A stretch of 64,000 nt of DNA from Streptomyces sp. WM4235 (GTDB lineage: Bacteria; Actinomycetota; Actinomycetes; Streptomycetales; Streptomycetaceae): contig NZ_LGDE01000458.1 in NCBI RefSeq assembly GCF_001279725.1, forward strand, positions 62,001-126,000. Reading direction: 5' to 3'. The first letter of the stretch is position 1. Every line of letters starts with the position of its first letter. The position numbers and the translations under genes were made by a program. The notes under the pieces are model-generated. The model saw only the letters and a program-made list of their open reading frames with translations, was not told where the DNA came from and did no database searches. This document shows positions 56,276 to 63,970 of the stretch, piece after piece.

Positions 56276-57796
56276 GTGAGCACCGAGAACGAGGGCACCG
56301 CGGCCCAGACGCCCCCCGCGGCCCCTTCCGCACCGCCTGCGCCCGTGCCCGCCTCCACCCCCGACCCGGCCGCCGAGCACGCGGCGCCGCGGCCCGCTGA
56401 CGCCGCTCCCCCTGCCCCCGCGACCCCGCCGCCCCCGGCGGGCGCGCCCGGTCCCGAGCCGACGCAGCAGCTTCCGCACACCCCTGGCGGGCCTGTGGCC
56501 CCCGGGTATGCCCAGGACCAGGGATACGCCCAGGCGTCGCCGTACGCACAGCCCCCGGCCGCCGCCCACGGCGCCGAGGGCTGGCCCCCGCCGCCGCCCA
56601 CCGTTCCCTCGTACGCCGACGGCGGCCACGGCGGTGGCGGCTGGGGAGCGCCCCTGACCACGGACGGCCCCCCGCCCAAGCCCAAGGGCAGGGGCGGCCT
56701 CATCGCGGGTGTGCTCGCGGCCGCTCTCATCGCGGGCGGTGTCGGCGGCGGCATCGGCTACTGGGCCTCGGAGCGCTCGCACGACGGCTCGGGTTCCACC
56801 ACCATCAGCGCCAGCACCCCGAAGGACCTCAAGCGGGAGGCGGGCTCCGTCGCCGGTCTGGCGGCAGGGGCACTGCCGAGCGTGGTGACCATCGAGGCGA
56901 AGGCCGGTGACGGCGAGGGTGGCACGGGTACCGGCTTCGTCTATGACGAGCAGGGCCACATCCTCACCAACAACCACGTGGTGGCCTCCGCGGCCAATGG
57001 CGGCAAGCTCTCCGCGACCTTCTCCAACGGCAAGCGGTTCGAGGCCGAGGTCATCGGCCGGGCCGAGGGTTATGACGTGGCCGTGCTCAAGCTGAAGAAT
57101 CCGCCGGCCGGCCTCAAGCCGCTGGCGCTGGGCGACTCCGACAAGGTGGCCGTCGGCGACTCGACCATCGCGATCGGCGCCCCCTTCGGCCTGTCCAACA
57201 CGGTCACCACCGGCATCGTCAGCGCCAAGAACCGCCCCGTGGCCTCCGGTGACGGCTCCAGCGGCAAGAACTCGTACATGAGCGCCCTGCAGACGGACGC
57301 CTCGATCAACCCCGGCAACTCCGGTGGCCCGCTCCTCGACGGCCGCGGCGCGGTCATCGGCATCAACTCCGCGATCCAGTCGGCCGGCAACGGCGGCTTC
57401 GGCGGCGGTCAGGCCGGTTCGATCGGCCTCGGCTTCGCCATCCCGATCAACCAGGCGAAGAACGTCGCCGAGTCGCTGATCAAGACGGGCAAGCCGGTCT
57501 ACCCGGTGATCTCGGTCTCCGTCGACCTCCAGGCCAAGACGGAGGGCGCCAAGATCTCCGAGTCCGGAGCCCCCGCCAACGAACTGGTCGACCCGAACGG
57601 GCCCGCGGGCAAGGCGGGCCTCAAGCCCGGCGACATCATCACCCAGCTGGGCGACAAGTCGATCGACAGCGGCCCGACCCTGATCAGCGAGATCTGGACG
57701 TACAAGCCGGGCGACACGGTGAAGCTGACCTACCTGCGCGGCGGCAAGCCGAGCACCGTGGACATCACCCTCGGCTCGCGGACCGGGGACAAGTAA
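56276..57796 (+). CDS. HtrA/DegP-like serine protease (S1C) with PDZ domain
   Basis: A 506-residue membrane-anchored protease. Residues 1-140 are Pro/Ala-rich and cytoplasmic, one TM helix follows (LIAGVLAAALIAGGVGGGIG), then an extracytoplasmic trypsin-like domain with H234 (LTNNHVVAS), D267 (GYDVAVLKL) and S349 (GNSGGPLLDG), and a C-terminal PDZ domain (AGLKPGDIITQLGDKSIDSG). It degrades or folds damaged exported proteins. GTG 56276 has GAGGAGAG upstream. Confidence 0.94.
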   Translation: MSTENEGTAAQTPPAAPSAPPAPVPASTPDPAAEHAAPRPADAAPPAPATPPPPAGAPGPEPTQQLPHTPGGPVAPGYAQDQGYAQASPYAQPPAAAHGAEGWPPPPPTVPSYADGGHGGGGWGAPLTTDGPPPKPKGRGGLIAGVLAAALIAGGVGGGIGYWASERSHDGSGSTTISASTPKDLKREAGSVAGLAAGALPSVVTIEAKAGDGEGGTGTGFVYDEQGHILTNNHVVASAANGGKLSATFSNGKRFEAEVIGRAEGYDVAVLKLKNPPAGLKPLALGDSDKVAVGDSTIAIGAPFGLSNTVTTGIVSAKNRPVASGDGSSGKNSYMSALQTDASINPGNSGGPLLDGRGAVIGINSAIQSAGNGGFGGGQAGSIGLGFAIPINQAKNVAESLIKTGKPVYPVISVSVDLQAKTEGAKISESGAPANELVDPNGPAGKAGLKPGDIITQLGDKSIDSGPTLISEIWTYKPGDTVKLTYLRGGKPSTVDITLGSRTGDK

Positions 57797-57886
57797 CACC
57801 CACGCACCCACGGCCCCGATCGGCCCGGCTCGACCGGCTCCGCTCGACCGGCCCGCTCGACAGGTGCTGGACGCCGGCTTGATGGA

Positions 57887-57922
57887 GAGGGGCCGCAGGC
57901 GCGATTAAGCCTGCGGCCCCTC
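57887..57922. terminator. HtrA terminator, next to LysR promoter
   Basis: A perfect 14-bp stem (57887-57900 with 57909-57922) around GCGATTAA. It abuts the first CCCAA-N14-TTGGG site that begins at 57922. Confidence 0.9.
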
Positions 57923-57945
57923 CCAACGTCCGCTTATGCTTTGGG
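57922..57945. promoter_or_regulatory. CCCAA-N14-TTGGG site 1, LysR autoregulatory operator
   Basis: CCCAA (57922-57926), 14 bases, TTGGG (57941-57945). TATGCT at 57935-57940 would be the -10 of a leaderless message beginning at GTG 57947, so a protein bound here would sit on the promoter. A matching site with the same spacing lies before cysteine dioxygenase. Confidence 0.7.
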
Positions 57946-57946
57946 C

Positions 57947-58852
57947 GTGTTCGATTCCCGGCACATACGGACATTCCACGAAGTGGTCGCCTCCGGTTCG
58001 TACTCGGCCGCCGCGCGGGCCCTCGGATACACCCAGCCCGCGATCACCCAGCAGATGAAGGCGCTCGAACGGGCCGTCGGCACGCCGCTGTTCACCCGTA
58101 TCGGCCGCACCATGCAACTCACCGAGGCCGGCCGGTCCCTGGCCAGGCACGCCGACTCCATCCTCGGCAGCCTCTCCGCCGCCGAGGCCCAACTGAAGGC
58201 GTACGCGCGTCTGAGCACCGGCCGGGTCCGGGTCTGCGGGTTCCCCAGCGCCAATGTCGCCCTCGTACCGGAAGCGCTCAGCGGGCTGGCCGCCTCCCAT
58301 CCGGGCATCCAGGTCGAACTGCTGGAGGGGGAGCCGCCGGAGTCGCTGCATCGGCTGCAACGCGGCGAGTGCGACATCACGCTGGCCTTCACCTACCCCG
58401 GACTGCGCGAGGAGGTTCCGGAGGAGGTCGACGAGGTCAGGCTGCTGGAGGACCAGCTGACGGTGCTCCTGCCGACCGGGCACCCACTGGCCAGGCGCCG
58501 GGCCGTCCACCTGGCCGACCTGGCCGAGGAGCGGTGGATCGCCGGGTGCCCGCGCTGCCGGGCGAACCTGCTGCACGAGTGCGCGGAGCTCGGCTTCGTC
58601 CCCGACATCCGGTTCGCGACCGACGACAACCTGGTGGTGCAGAGCCTGGTCGCGCAGGGCCTGGGCGTGGCGATGATGCCCGCCCTCGTCCTGCCGTCAC
58701 TGGCCCTCACCCGGGTCTGCGGGCGGGCCCTCCAGCCGGCGGCCCGCCGTCACATCTCCGCGTACGTGTACCGGGACCACCTGAGGATTCCCGCGACGGC
58801 CGTGGTGTTGGACGAGCTGAAGCGGGTGGCGTCGAACCGGGTCGGCTGCTGA
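57947..58852 (+). CDS. LysR-family transcriptional regulator
   Basis: A 301-residue LysR-type regulator: N-terminal wHTH (FHEVVASGSYSAAARALGYT, QPAITQQMKALERAVG) and C-terminal effector domain (RVRVCGFPSANVALVPEAL). GTG 57947 is favoured over TTG 57941, since the family starts with FDSRHIRTFHEV. It lies directly upstream of, and in line with, the cysteine dioxygenase gene; a sulfur-amino-acid or sulfite effector is therefore an inference. Confidence 0.9.
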   Translation: MFDSRHIRTFHEVVASGSYSAAARALGYTQPAITQQMKALERAVGTPLFTRIGRTMQLTEAGRSLARHADSILGSLSAAEAQLKAYARLSTGRVRVCGFPSANVALVPEALSGLAASHPGIQVELLEGEPPESLHRLQRGECDITLAFTYPGLREEVPEEVDEVRLLEDQLTVLLPTGHPLARRRAVHLADLAEERWIAGCPRCRANLLHECAELGFVPDIRFATDDNLVVQSLVAQGLGVAMMPALVLPSLALTRVCGRALQPAARRHISAYVYRDHLRIPATAVVLDELKRVASNRVGC

Positions 58853-58872
58853 CCGCAAGCATGATCGCCCGA

Positions 58873-58899
58873 CCCAATCCATAAGCTGTGCTTGGGATT
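58873..58899. promoter_or_regulatory. CCCAA-N14-TTGGG site 2, upstream of cysteine dioxygenase
   Basis: CCCAA (58873-58877), 14 bases, TTGGG (58892-58896). The site also contains a near-perfect inverted repeat AATCCATAAGC / GCTTGGGATT, which resembles LysR binding sites, and a candidate -10 TAAGCT. It sits 57 bases before the dioxygenase start. Confidence 0.7.
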
Positions 58900-58952
58900 T
58901 CGGGTGAAAACTGTCGTTGGACGTGATCGGTGGGCTGTTCGACGCTGCCCCT

Positions 58953-59507
58953 ATGACCACCACCACGCCGGCCAGAACGACCGCGAGGATGGCCGCCCTC
59001 GTCAGTGAGATCCGTACGGTAGTGGAACGCGGGCTCGCCCCCGACCTGACCGCCTACCTGGTCGGCGAGCGGATCGCCCCGCACCTGGGGGCGTCCGACC
59101 TGCTCGCCCCCGAACAGTGCGAGGGGCATCCGGACCGATACCGGCAGCACATCCTGCACGCGGAGCCGGACGGCAGCTTCTCGGTGGTGGCACTGGTGTG
59201 GCTGCCGGGTCAGGAGACGTCCATCCACGACCACGTCTCGTGGTGCGTGGCCGGGGTCCACCAGGGTGCGGAGAGTGAGCGTCGCTACCGGCTCGCCCCG
59301 GCGACGGGCACGTACGGCGCCCGGCTGGTGCCCACCGAAGAGGTGGTCAACGACCAGGGCGACGTCTGCGGGTTCGCCCCGCCCGGCGACATCCACCAGG
59401 TCCGCAACTCCTGCCGTACGACGGCGATATCCCTCCACGTCTACGGCGCCGACGTCTCCCGCCTGGGCAGCAGCGTCCGCCGCGTCTACACCCTCCCGGC
59501 CGACTGA
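58953..59507 (+). CDS. Cysteine dioxygenase family protein
   Basis: A 184-residue cupin of the thiol dioxygenase family. It has the 3-His iron site: H92 and H94 (SIHDHVSWCVAGV), H148 (PPGDIHQVRN). It oxidises cysteine, or a related thiol, to the sulfinic acid. C98 is near the site where some members form a Cys-Tyr link. ATG 58953 is the first good start in frame. Its stop overlaps the exporter start (TGATG), so the two are coupled. Confidence 0.92.
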   Translation: MTTTTPARTTARMAALVSEIRTVVERGLAPDLTAYLVGERIAPHLGASDLLAPEQCEGHPDRYRQHILHAEPDGSFSVVALVWLPGQETSIHDHVSWCVAGVHQGAESERRYRLAPATGTYGARLVPTEEVVNDQGDVCGFAPPGDIHQVRNSCRTTAISLHVYGADVSRLGSSVRRVYTLPAD

Positions 59508-60559
59508 TGGCCCTGTTGCACCGCCCCGTCCACCGGCCCGGGCGGGCACGCGTTGTTTCACGTGAAACATCGTCTCCCTGGCCGGGGTTGGGGCTGGCCG
59601 TCGCGGGTGCTTTCGTGGCCTGGTGCGTCCACCGGGTGGTGCCGGCCGTGCCGATGTTGACCGCGGCGGTGGTGCTCGGCATCGCGATCGCCCACCTTCC
59701 GCGTCTGCGGACCGTCGTACGAGGTCCCGCGCGGGCGGGTCTCTCCCTGGCGGGCCGGAGGCTGATGCGGATCGGCATCGTCCTGCTGGGGCTCGGTCTC
59801 GGCCTGGACCAGGTGCTGGGGTTGGGCTGGGCGACCGTCGCCATGGTGACCGGGGTGGTCGCGGCCACCTTCCTCGGGACCCTCTGGCTGGGCCGGAGGC
59901 TCGGACTGCCGGGCGATCAGCCGTTGTTGATCGCGACCGGCTACTCGATCTGCGGGGCCTCGGCGATCGGCGCCGTCAGCCAGGTGTCCGGCAGCGACGA
60001 GGAGGACGTGGCCTCGTCGGTGGCCCTGGTCACCCTCTGCGGGACGCTGGCCATCGCGGTACTCCCGCTCCTCCAGGACCCGTTGGCACTGTCAGACCTC
60101 GCCTTCGGACGCTGGGTGGGCGCGAGCGTCCACGACGTCGGCCAGGTCGTGGCGACGGCCCAGACGGCGGGTCCCGGCGCCCTGGGCGAGGCGGTCCTGG
60201 TGAAACTGATGCGGGTGGCGCTGCTCGCGCCGCTCGTCGCGGCCGTGGCCTTCTCCGTACGGGCCCGGCGACGCGGAGTGCGCACGGCCTCGGGCCGCCG
60301 GCCGGCCCCGGTACCCCTGTTCGTCGCCGGCTTCCTGGCCGCCGCCGCGCTGCGGGCGACGGGCGTGCTGCCCGACGTGGCGCTGGAGTGGGCTCACACC
60401 GCGCAGGAGGCGCTGCTGGCCGCGGCACTGTTCGGCCTGGGCAGCGCGGTACACCTGCCGACCCTCGCCCGGACCGGGGGGCGGGCGGCGCTGCTCGGTC
60501 TCGGGGCATGGGTGGTGGTCGCCGGGGCCTCGTACGCGGGCGTCCTGCTCACGCTCTGA
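59507..60559 (+). CDS. YeiH/UPF0324-family putative sulfate/sulfite exporter
   Basis: A 350-residue membrane protein with about nine to ten helices and the family segment LIATGYSICGASAIGAVSQV, followed by EEDVASSVALVTLCGTLAIA. YeiH-like proteins are linked to sulfite/sulfate or other anion efflux, not proven by direct assays here. Coupling to cysteine dioxygenase suggests it exports sulfite from cysteine sulfinate breakdown. Codons 17-21 are VSRET from parS 9. Confidence 0.85.
   Translation: MALLHRPVHRPGRARVVSRETSSPWPGLGLAVAGAFVAWCVHRVVPAVPMLTAAVVLGIAIAHLPRLRTVVRGPARAGLSLAGRRLMRIGIVLLGLGLGLDQVLGLGWATVAMVTGVVAATFLGTLWLGRRLGLPGDQPLLIATGYSICGASAIGAVSQVSGSDEEDVASSVALVTLCGTLAIAVLPLLQDPLALSDLAFGRWVGASVHDVGQVVATAQTAGPGALGEAVLVKLMRVALLAPLVAAVAFSVRARRRGVRTASGRRPAPVPLFVAGFLAAAALRATGVLPDVALEWAHTAQEALLAAALFGLGSAVHLPTLARTGGRAALLGLGAWVVVAGASYAGVLLTL
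59555..59568. other. parS: parS 9, inside the YeiH-like gene
   Basis: Perfect GTTTCACGTGAAAC, read as VSRET near the N-terminus before the first membrane helix. Confidence 0.95.
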
Positions 60560-60630
60560 CCGGGCGCCGGCGGTGTCCGATGGAACCTCTCAGGTGTCCC
60601 GGAACGGAGAGGAGTTGGCCATTTCCTGGC

Positions 60631-60651
60631 CGGAACCGAACGAACGTTCCG
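60631..60651. promoter_or_regulatory. Inverted repeat before the trypsin-like protease gene
   Basis: CGGAAC-N9-GTTCCG lies 118 bases before the protease start. It could be an operator, but the short arms make this weak. Confidence 0.35.
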
Positions 60652-60768
60652 ACCGGTGCCTGACATCTCGTACGGCCCGTGCAACCCTGCACCCGATCCG
60701 CACCGGCAACTCTTCACCCCCACCCTGCCCGGACCCGACCGGCCCGGGCACGGCAGAAGGAGTCCTGC

Positions 60769-61719
60769 GTGAATCGTCATCGCACGGCCTTATCGGTTCT
60801 GTTGGCCGCGGGTGCCCTGCTGGCCGGCGCCCTGACCGCCGCCACCCCGTCGGTCGCCGCCGACGCCCCCGTCTCGTTCCGACAGCAACACAGCCAGGGC
60901 TTCTGGACGGCCGAGCGCATGCGGTCCGCGGCCCCGCTGGACGTCACGGCGGCGCCGGGGACCATCCGTAAGGCGCCCTCCCCGGCGGACCGACCCACCC
61001 GGGTGGCCGCCACGACCGCTCCCGCCTCACCCACCGCGTTCCCGCAGGCGGGTGGCGCGTGGACGGGCGGCGGGGCGGTGGTGAAGACGTCCGGGCGGGT
61101 GTTCTTCACCATGGGCGACCGGACGGCGTCCTGCTCCGGCGACTCGATCACCAGCGCGAACGGAAGCACCGTCATCACCGCCGGGCACTGCGTGAAGTAC
61201 CAGGGCGCCTGGCACACCAACTGGGTCTTCGTCCCGGCGTACGACAACGGCAGCGCGCCCTTCGGCCAGTGGTCGGCCACGCGCACCTTCGCCACCGCGC
61301 AGTGGGCGGCGAGCGAGGACATGAACATGGACGTCGGCCTCGCCGTGGTCGCCCCGCTGAACGGCCAGAAGCTCAGTCAGGTCGTCGGGGCCCAGGGAAT
61401 CCTGTTCAACGGGGGCTACAACAAGAAGATGTACTCCTTCGGCTTCCCCGCCGCGGCGCCGTACGACGGCACCAAGCTCGTCTACTGCAGCGGCAACAGC
61501 AGCAAGGACTTCCTGCTCACCAAGGACCACGGGCTGGGCTGCAACATGACCGGTGGCTCCAGCGGCGGCCCCTGGCTCCAGGACTTCAACGAGGCGACCG
61601 GACTCGGCACCCAGGTCTCGGTGAACAGCTTCGGATACGTCTTCCTGCCGAACCGGATGTTCGGCCCGTACTTCGGCAATGAGGCCAAAGCGGCGTACGA
61701 CCAGGCACAAACGGCCTGA
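60769..61719 (+). CDS. Secreted trypsin-like serine protease
   Basis: A 316-residue exported protease. Signal peptide ALSVLLAAGALLAGALTAAT with cleavage near VAADAP, a propeptide, and the mature domain with H140 (ITAGHC), D188 (MNMDVGLAV) and S265 (GGSSGGPWL). Two cysteines next to the His site and two near Ser can form disulfides (TASCSGD, YCSGNSS, GLGCNMTG). GTG 60769 has AGAAGGAG 6-7 bases upstream. The substrate is unknown. Confidence 0.92.
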   Translation: MNRHRTALSVLLAAGALLAGALTAATPSVAADAPVSFRQQHSQGFWTAERMRSAAPLDVTAAPGTIRKAPSPADRPTRVAATTAPASPTAFPQAGGAWTGGGAVVKTSGRVFFTMGDRTASCSGDSITSANGSTVITAGHCVKYQGAWHTNWVFVPAYDNGSAPFGQWSATRTFATAQWAASEDMNMDVGLAVVAPLNGQKLSQVVGAQGILFNGGYNKKMYSFGFPAAAPYDGTKLVYCSGNSSKDFLLTKDHGLGCNMTGGSSGGPWLQDFNEATGLGTQVSVNSFGYVFLPNRMFGPYFGNEAKAAYDQAQTA

Positions 61720-61743
61720 CCAGCCCCCGCACACCCCCACCGC

Positions 61744-61760
61744 CCGGTACTCTGTACCGG
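61744..61760. promoter_or_regulatory. Inverted repeat / possible tRNA promoter
   Basis: CCGGTAC-TCT-GTACCGG ends 3 bases before the tRNA; TACTCT could be its -10. Function is uncertain. Confidence 0.4.
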
Positions 61761-61763
61761 CCA

Positions 61764-61850
61764 GGTGGGTTGCCCGAGCGGCCTAAGGGAACGGTCTTGA
61801 AAACCGTCGTGGCAGCGATGTCACCGTGGGTTCAAATCCCACACCCACCG
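61764..61850 (+). tRNA. tRNA-Ser (anticodon TGA)
   Basis: Acceptor arm GGTGGGT pairs with ACCCACC; D arm, anticodon stem ACGGT/ACCGT with loop CTTGAAA giving anticodon TGA (reads UCA and related Ser codons), a long class II variable arm (CGTGGCAGCGATGTCACC region), and T arm GTGGGTTCAAATCCCAC. The 3' CCA is not encoded. It is 87 bases long. Confidence 0.97.
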
Positions 61851-61877
61851 CACCGGGTCAGACGATGTGCTGATCAG

Positions 61878-61907
61878 AAGGGGCGTCCCGCGTCAGGGGC
61901 GCCCCTT
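61878..61907 (+). terminator. tRNA terminator hairpin
   Basis: AAGGGGCG pairs with CGCCCCTT (61878-61885 with 61900-61907), extended by CCC/GGG inside, and followed by CGTCATG. Confidence 0.7.
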
Positions 61908-61909
61908 CG

Positions 61910-62140
61910 TCATGCGTGCGAGGAACGAGCGGTCGGCGGTTCGTCCAGCAGGCGCGGCACCTCCCACCTCTCACCCGCATAGGTGTCGGCGAGGATCTTT
62001 TTCTGCTGCTTGATGTCGTGGCGGTCGAACCTCAAGGTTCGGAGGCGAAGAGAACATGGCCTTCGCCCCGGTGTCCTTGGCCGTGCTGTACGTCGGTCCG
62101 GTGGGCCGGGATGGTGTCCAGTCCACCAGGCGTTTCGCGG
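61910..62140 (-). pseudogene. Decayed FAD-dependent monooxygenase remnant
   Basis: On the minus strand the bases encode fragments typical of the C-terminal part of flavin-dependent monooxygenases: AAKRLVDWTPSRPTGP and TYSTAKDTGAKAMFSSPP, then, after a frame change near 62040, FDRHDIKQQKKILADTYAG and ERWEVPRLLDE, ending at TGA 61910-61912. The N-terminal FAD domain is missing. The fragment match (HDIKQQKKI and WEVPRLL) is by recollection of the family; its origin next to a tRNA may reflect an old insertion or deletion. Confidence 0.5.
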
Positions 62141-62282
62141 CCTCCGGCGGGCGATTTAGGCCTTCTGAGTGGTGTTTGTCGGAAGATCGGCGCGCGTGAT
62201 GGAGGCGTTCCGGTTGCGCACACATCATGGCGAATGTATTCAGATCGGCCCTTCGGAACATCGCGAAATGAGGCAACCCGTC

Positions 62283-62711
62283 ATGGCAAACCGCACCAGC
62301 GTCACGTCCATCTGGACCGCCGTCCTCGCCGCACTCGTGGCACTCCTCGCCGCCATCGGCCTCGGCGCCAAGGTGGCCCCGGCCGCCTCCGCCACCGCTT
62401 CCGCTCCGGTGGTTCCGACCACCACCGTGCGTCGGCCGGCCGTGATGGCCCGGCGGACGTGGCGGGCGATGATGCGGGGAGGTTCGCTCCCGCCCACCAT
62501 CAAGCAGCGGATCCGGGCCGAGGCCCACGGCAAGACCCCGTCCGTTCGTCGCTCGACCACTGCCCTCGCCGCCGGGAACGCCGGTACCGCTGTCAGCCCG
62601 GTCGACGGTGCCACCCCGCTCGCACCGCTCGCCCCTGCCGCGTCTGTCACCGCGGTCGCCCCCGCCACCTCGGCCGGAATCGCCGCACGAGGCATGGCGC
62701 TCGCCGCGTAG
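62283..62711 (+). CDS. Small secreted protein of unknown function
   Basis: A 142-residue protein with a signal-like start (SIWTAVLAALVALLAAIGLG) and a conserved-looking segment (SLPPTIKQRIRAEAHGKTPS, followed by VRR), then an Ala/Val-rich tail. It resembles small Streptomyces-only secreted proteins (DUF6344-like, uncertain). ATG 62283 is used, with ATG 62268 as an in-frame alternative. No strong ribosome site is seen. Confidence 0.55.
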   Translation: MANRTSVTSIWTAVLAALVALLAAIGLGAKVAPAASATASAPVVPTTTVRRPAVMARRTWRAMMRGGSLPPTIKQRIRAEAHGKTPSVRRSTTALAAGNAGTAVSPVDGATPLAPLAPAASVTAVAPATSAGIAARGMALAA

Positions 62712-62874
62712 TACCCGCCGGGTCATACACGTGCTCGCGCAATCGCCTGGCCCTGGTAGGGGCCGTGGGCATCGTGGGTACGGAGCGGCACCGCCCGGAC
62801 GGGCAGGCGTACGCGCCTACGCCGGGCAGATGGATCAGCAGAGCGGTAGAGCACCGGAGCGGTAAGCGATACAG

Positions 62875-62962
62875 CCGTAGAGCAGTACAGACGCAGAGCC
62901 GCAGAGCAGTACAGCCGTAGAGCAGTACAGCCGTAGAGCAGTACAGCCGCAGAGCGGTACGG
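62875..62962. repeat. 16-bp tandem repeats
   Basis: Five copies of CCG(T/C)AGAGC(A/G)GTAC(A/G)G at 62875-62890, 62899-62914, 62915-62930, 62931-62946 and 62947-62962, with an 8-bp half unit between the first two. Degenerate versions extend upstream to about 62839 and downstream to about 63030. Confidence 0.88.
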
Positions 62963-63219
62963 CACGGCGGTCAGGCAGTAAGGCGACACGGCAGCAAGGC
63001 GTTACGGCAGGACGGCGGTACGGCAGCGCGGCCATTCGGCGAGACGCCGAGGGGCCAGGGTTGGCAGTCCGTGAAGCCGGCAGTACGAACGAGCGTCGCC
63101 GAGGCAGTCCGGCGGCAGCGAGCCAACGTCGCATGGCGGCGGAGCGGTACGGCGAGTACGGCACCGATGTCAGGAGACGGGCAAGGCAGCGCGGCCACGA
63201 GGCCGAGCGGCAGGACGCG

Positions 63220-63400
63220 CCACACGGCGTACGACGGAGACGCCCGACAGGGCGAGCCACCAGGCAACGGCAAGAAGAGCGACGAGCCGAACGGCAAGAC
63301 AAGCGACGAGCCGAACGAACAAGACAAGCGACGCGACGAACGACAAGGCAGACGGCAAGACGAACGTAAAGACAAGAGACACGACGACCGCCGAGATGAC
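63220..63400. repeat. Degenerate A/G-rich repeats
   Basis: Imperfect units such as AAGACAAGCGACGAGCCGAACG recur in a purine-rich run. Both strands stay open for long distances in several frames, but the translated products are low-complexity Arg/Asp-rich or Leu/Ser-rich, so I treat it as non-coding. Confidence 0.6.
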
Positions 63401-63473
63401 GGTGCGACGGAACGTTCACGCGGTGGCGCAAGGCGCTGCCGGCGCGACAGCACCCGGCGCGGTGGTACGACGG

Positions 63474-63500
63474 GAGCACGTGGAGCACGTGGAGCACGTG
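63474..63500. repeat. Three 9-bp GAGCACGTG repeats
   Basis: Perfect copies at 63474-63482, 63483-63491 and 63492-63500, each containing CACGTG. Confidence 0.85.
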
Positions 63501-63503
63501 GAG

Positions 63504-63970
63504 TGGTAGGCGCTTGAGCCCGGTCGTCACGCGACCGCGGATCGCGCCACGGCGTGCCCCGGAGCGGGGCATGGACGGTTCACTCCGGCGGGCGCCGGGG
63601 GCGTGCAAGGGGCGCGGAGCTTGTCGCCGCAAGGGGACGCAGGGTCGCAGGCCCGGGAGACGGTGGGGTTCCCGGAGGACGCGGTCCCTTTTTGGCATGT
63701 CCGGGGTGCGGTGGTTTGGCGGAACGATTCCGCACTGATGTCGCAGGGGTTTCGACGCGTGGGGAGCCGCTGACCTGGGGCGGGCGGGGCGTGAATGGGG
63801 TTTATCCGATGTTGCTCATGCTTGCGGGGGAATCAGCGGCTCCGGGGTGGTTCGCCGGGGATTCGGTGGGCAACTCTGAGGTCGCGACGTCGTCACCACA
63901 CGTTATGACCGGGTCGGTCGGCCAACTGCCCTGGTGAGAAGTCCACTTCGGTTTTCTGGAGGATAAAGAC
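63504..63970. other. Gene-free stretch upstream of the last gene
   Basis: I see no credible gene here. A GGAGGA at 63958-63963 is the ribosome site of the next gene. The promoter is not identified. Confidence 0.5.

Noticed and set aside
62875..63030. Possible CRISPR array
   Set aside because: The units are head to tail without spacers, too short, and no cas genes are near.
63071..63517. A 148-codon plus-strand frame rich in Arg/Asp/Lys
   Set aside because: It is generated by purine-rich repeats, has no ribosome site, and overlaps other open frames equally.
62835..63698. A 287-codon minus-strand frame across the repeat tract
   Set aside because: The product is a low-complexity Arg/Ser/Cys/Leu-rich chain from repeats, with no domain or ribosome site.
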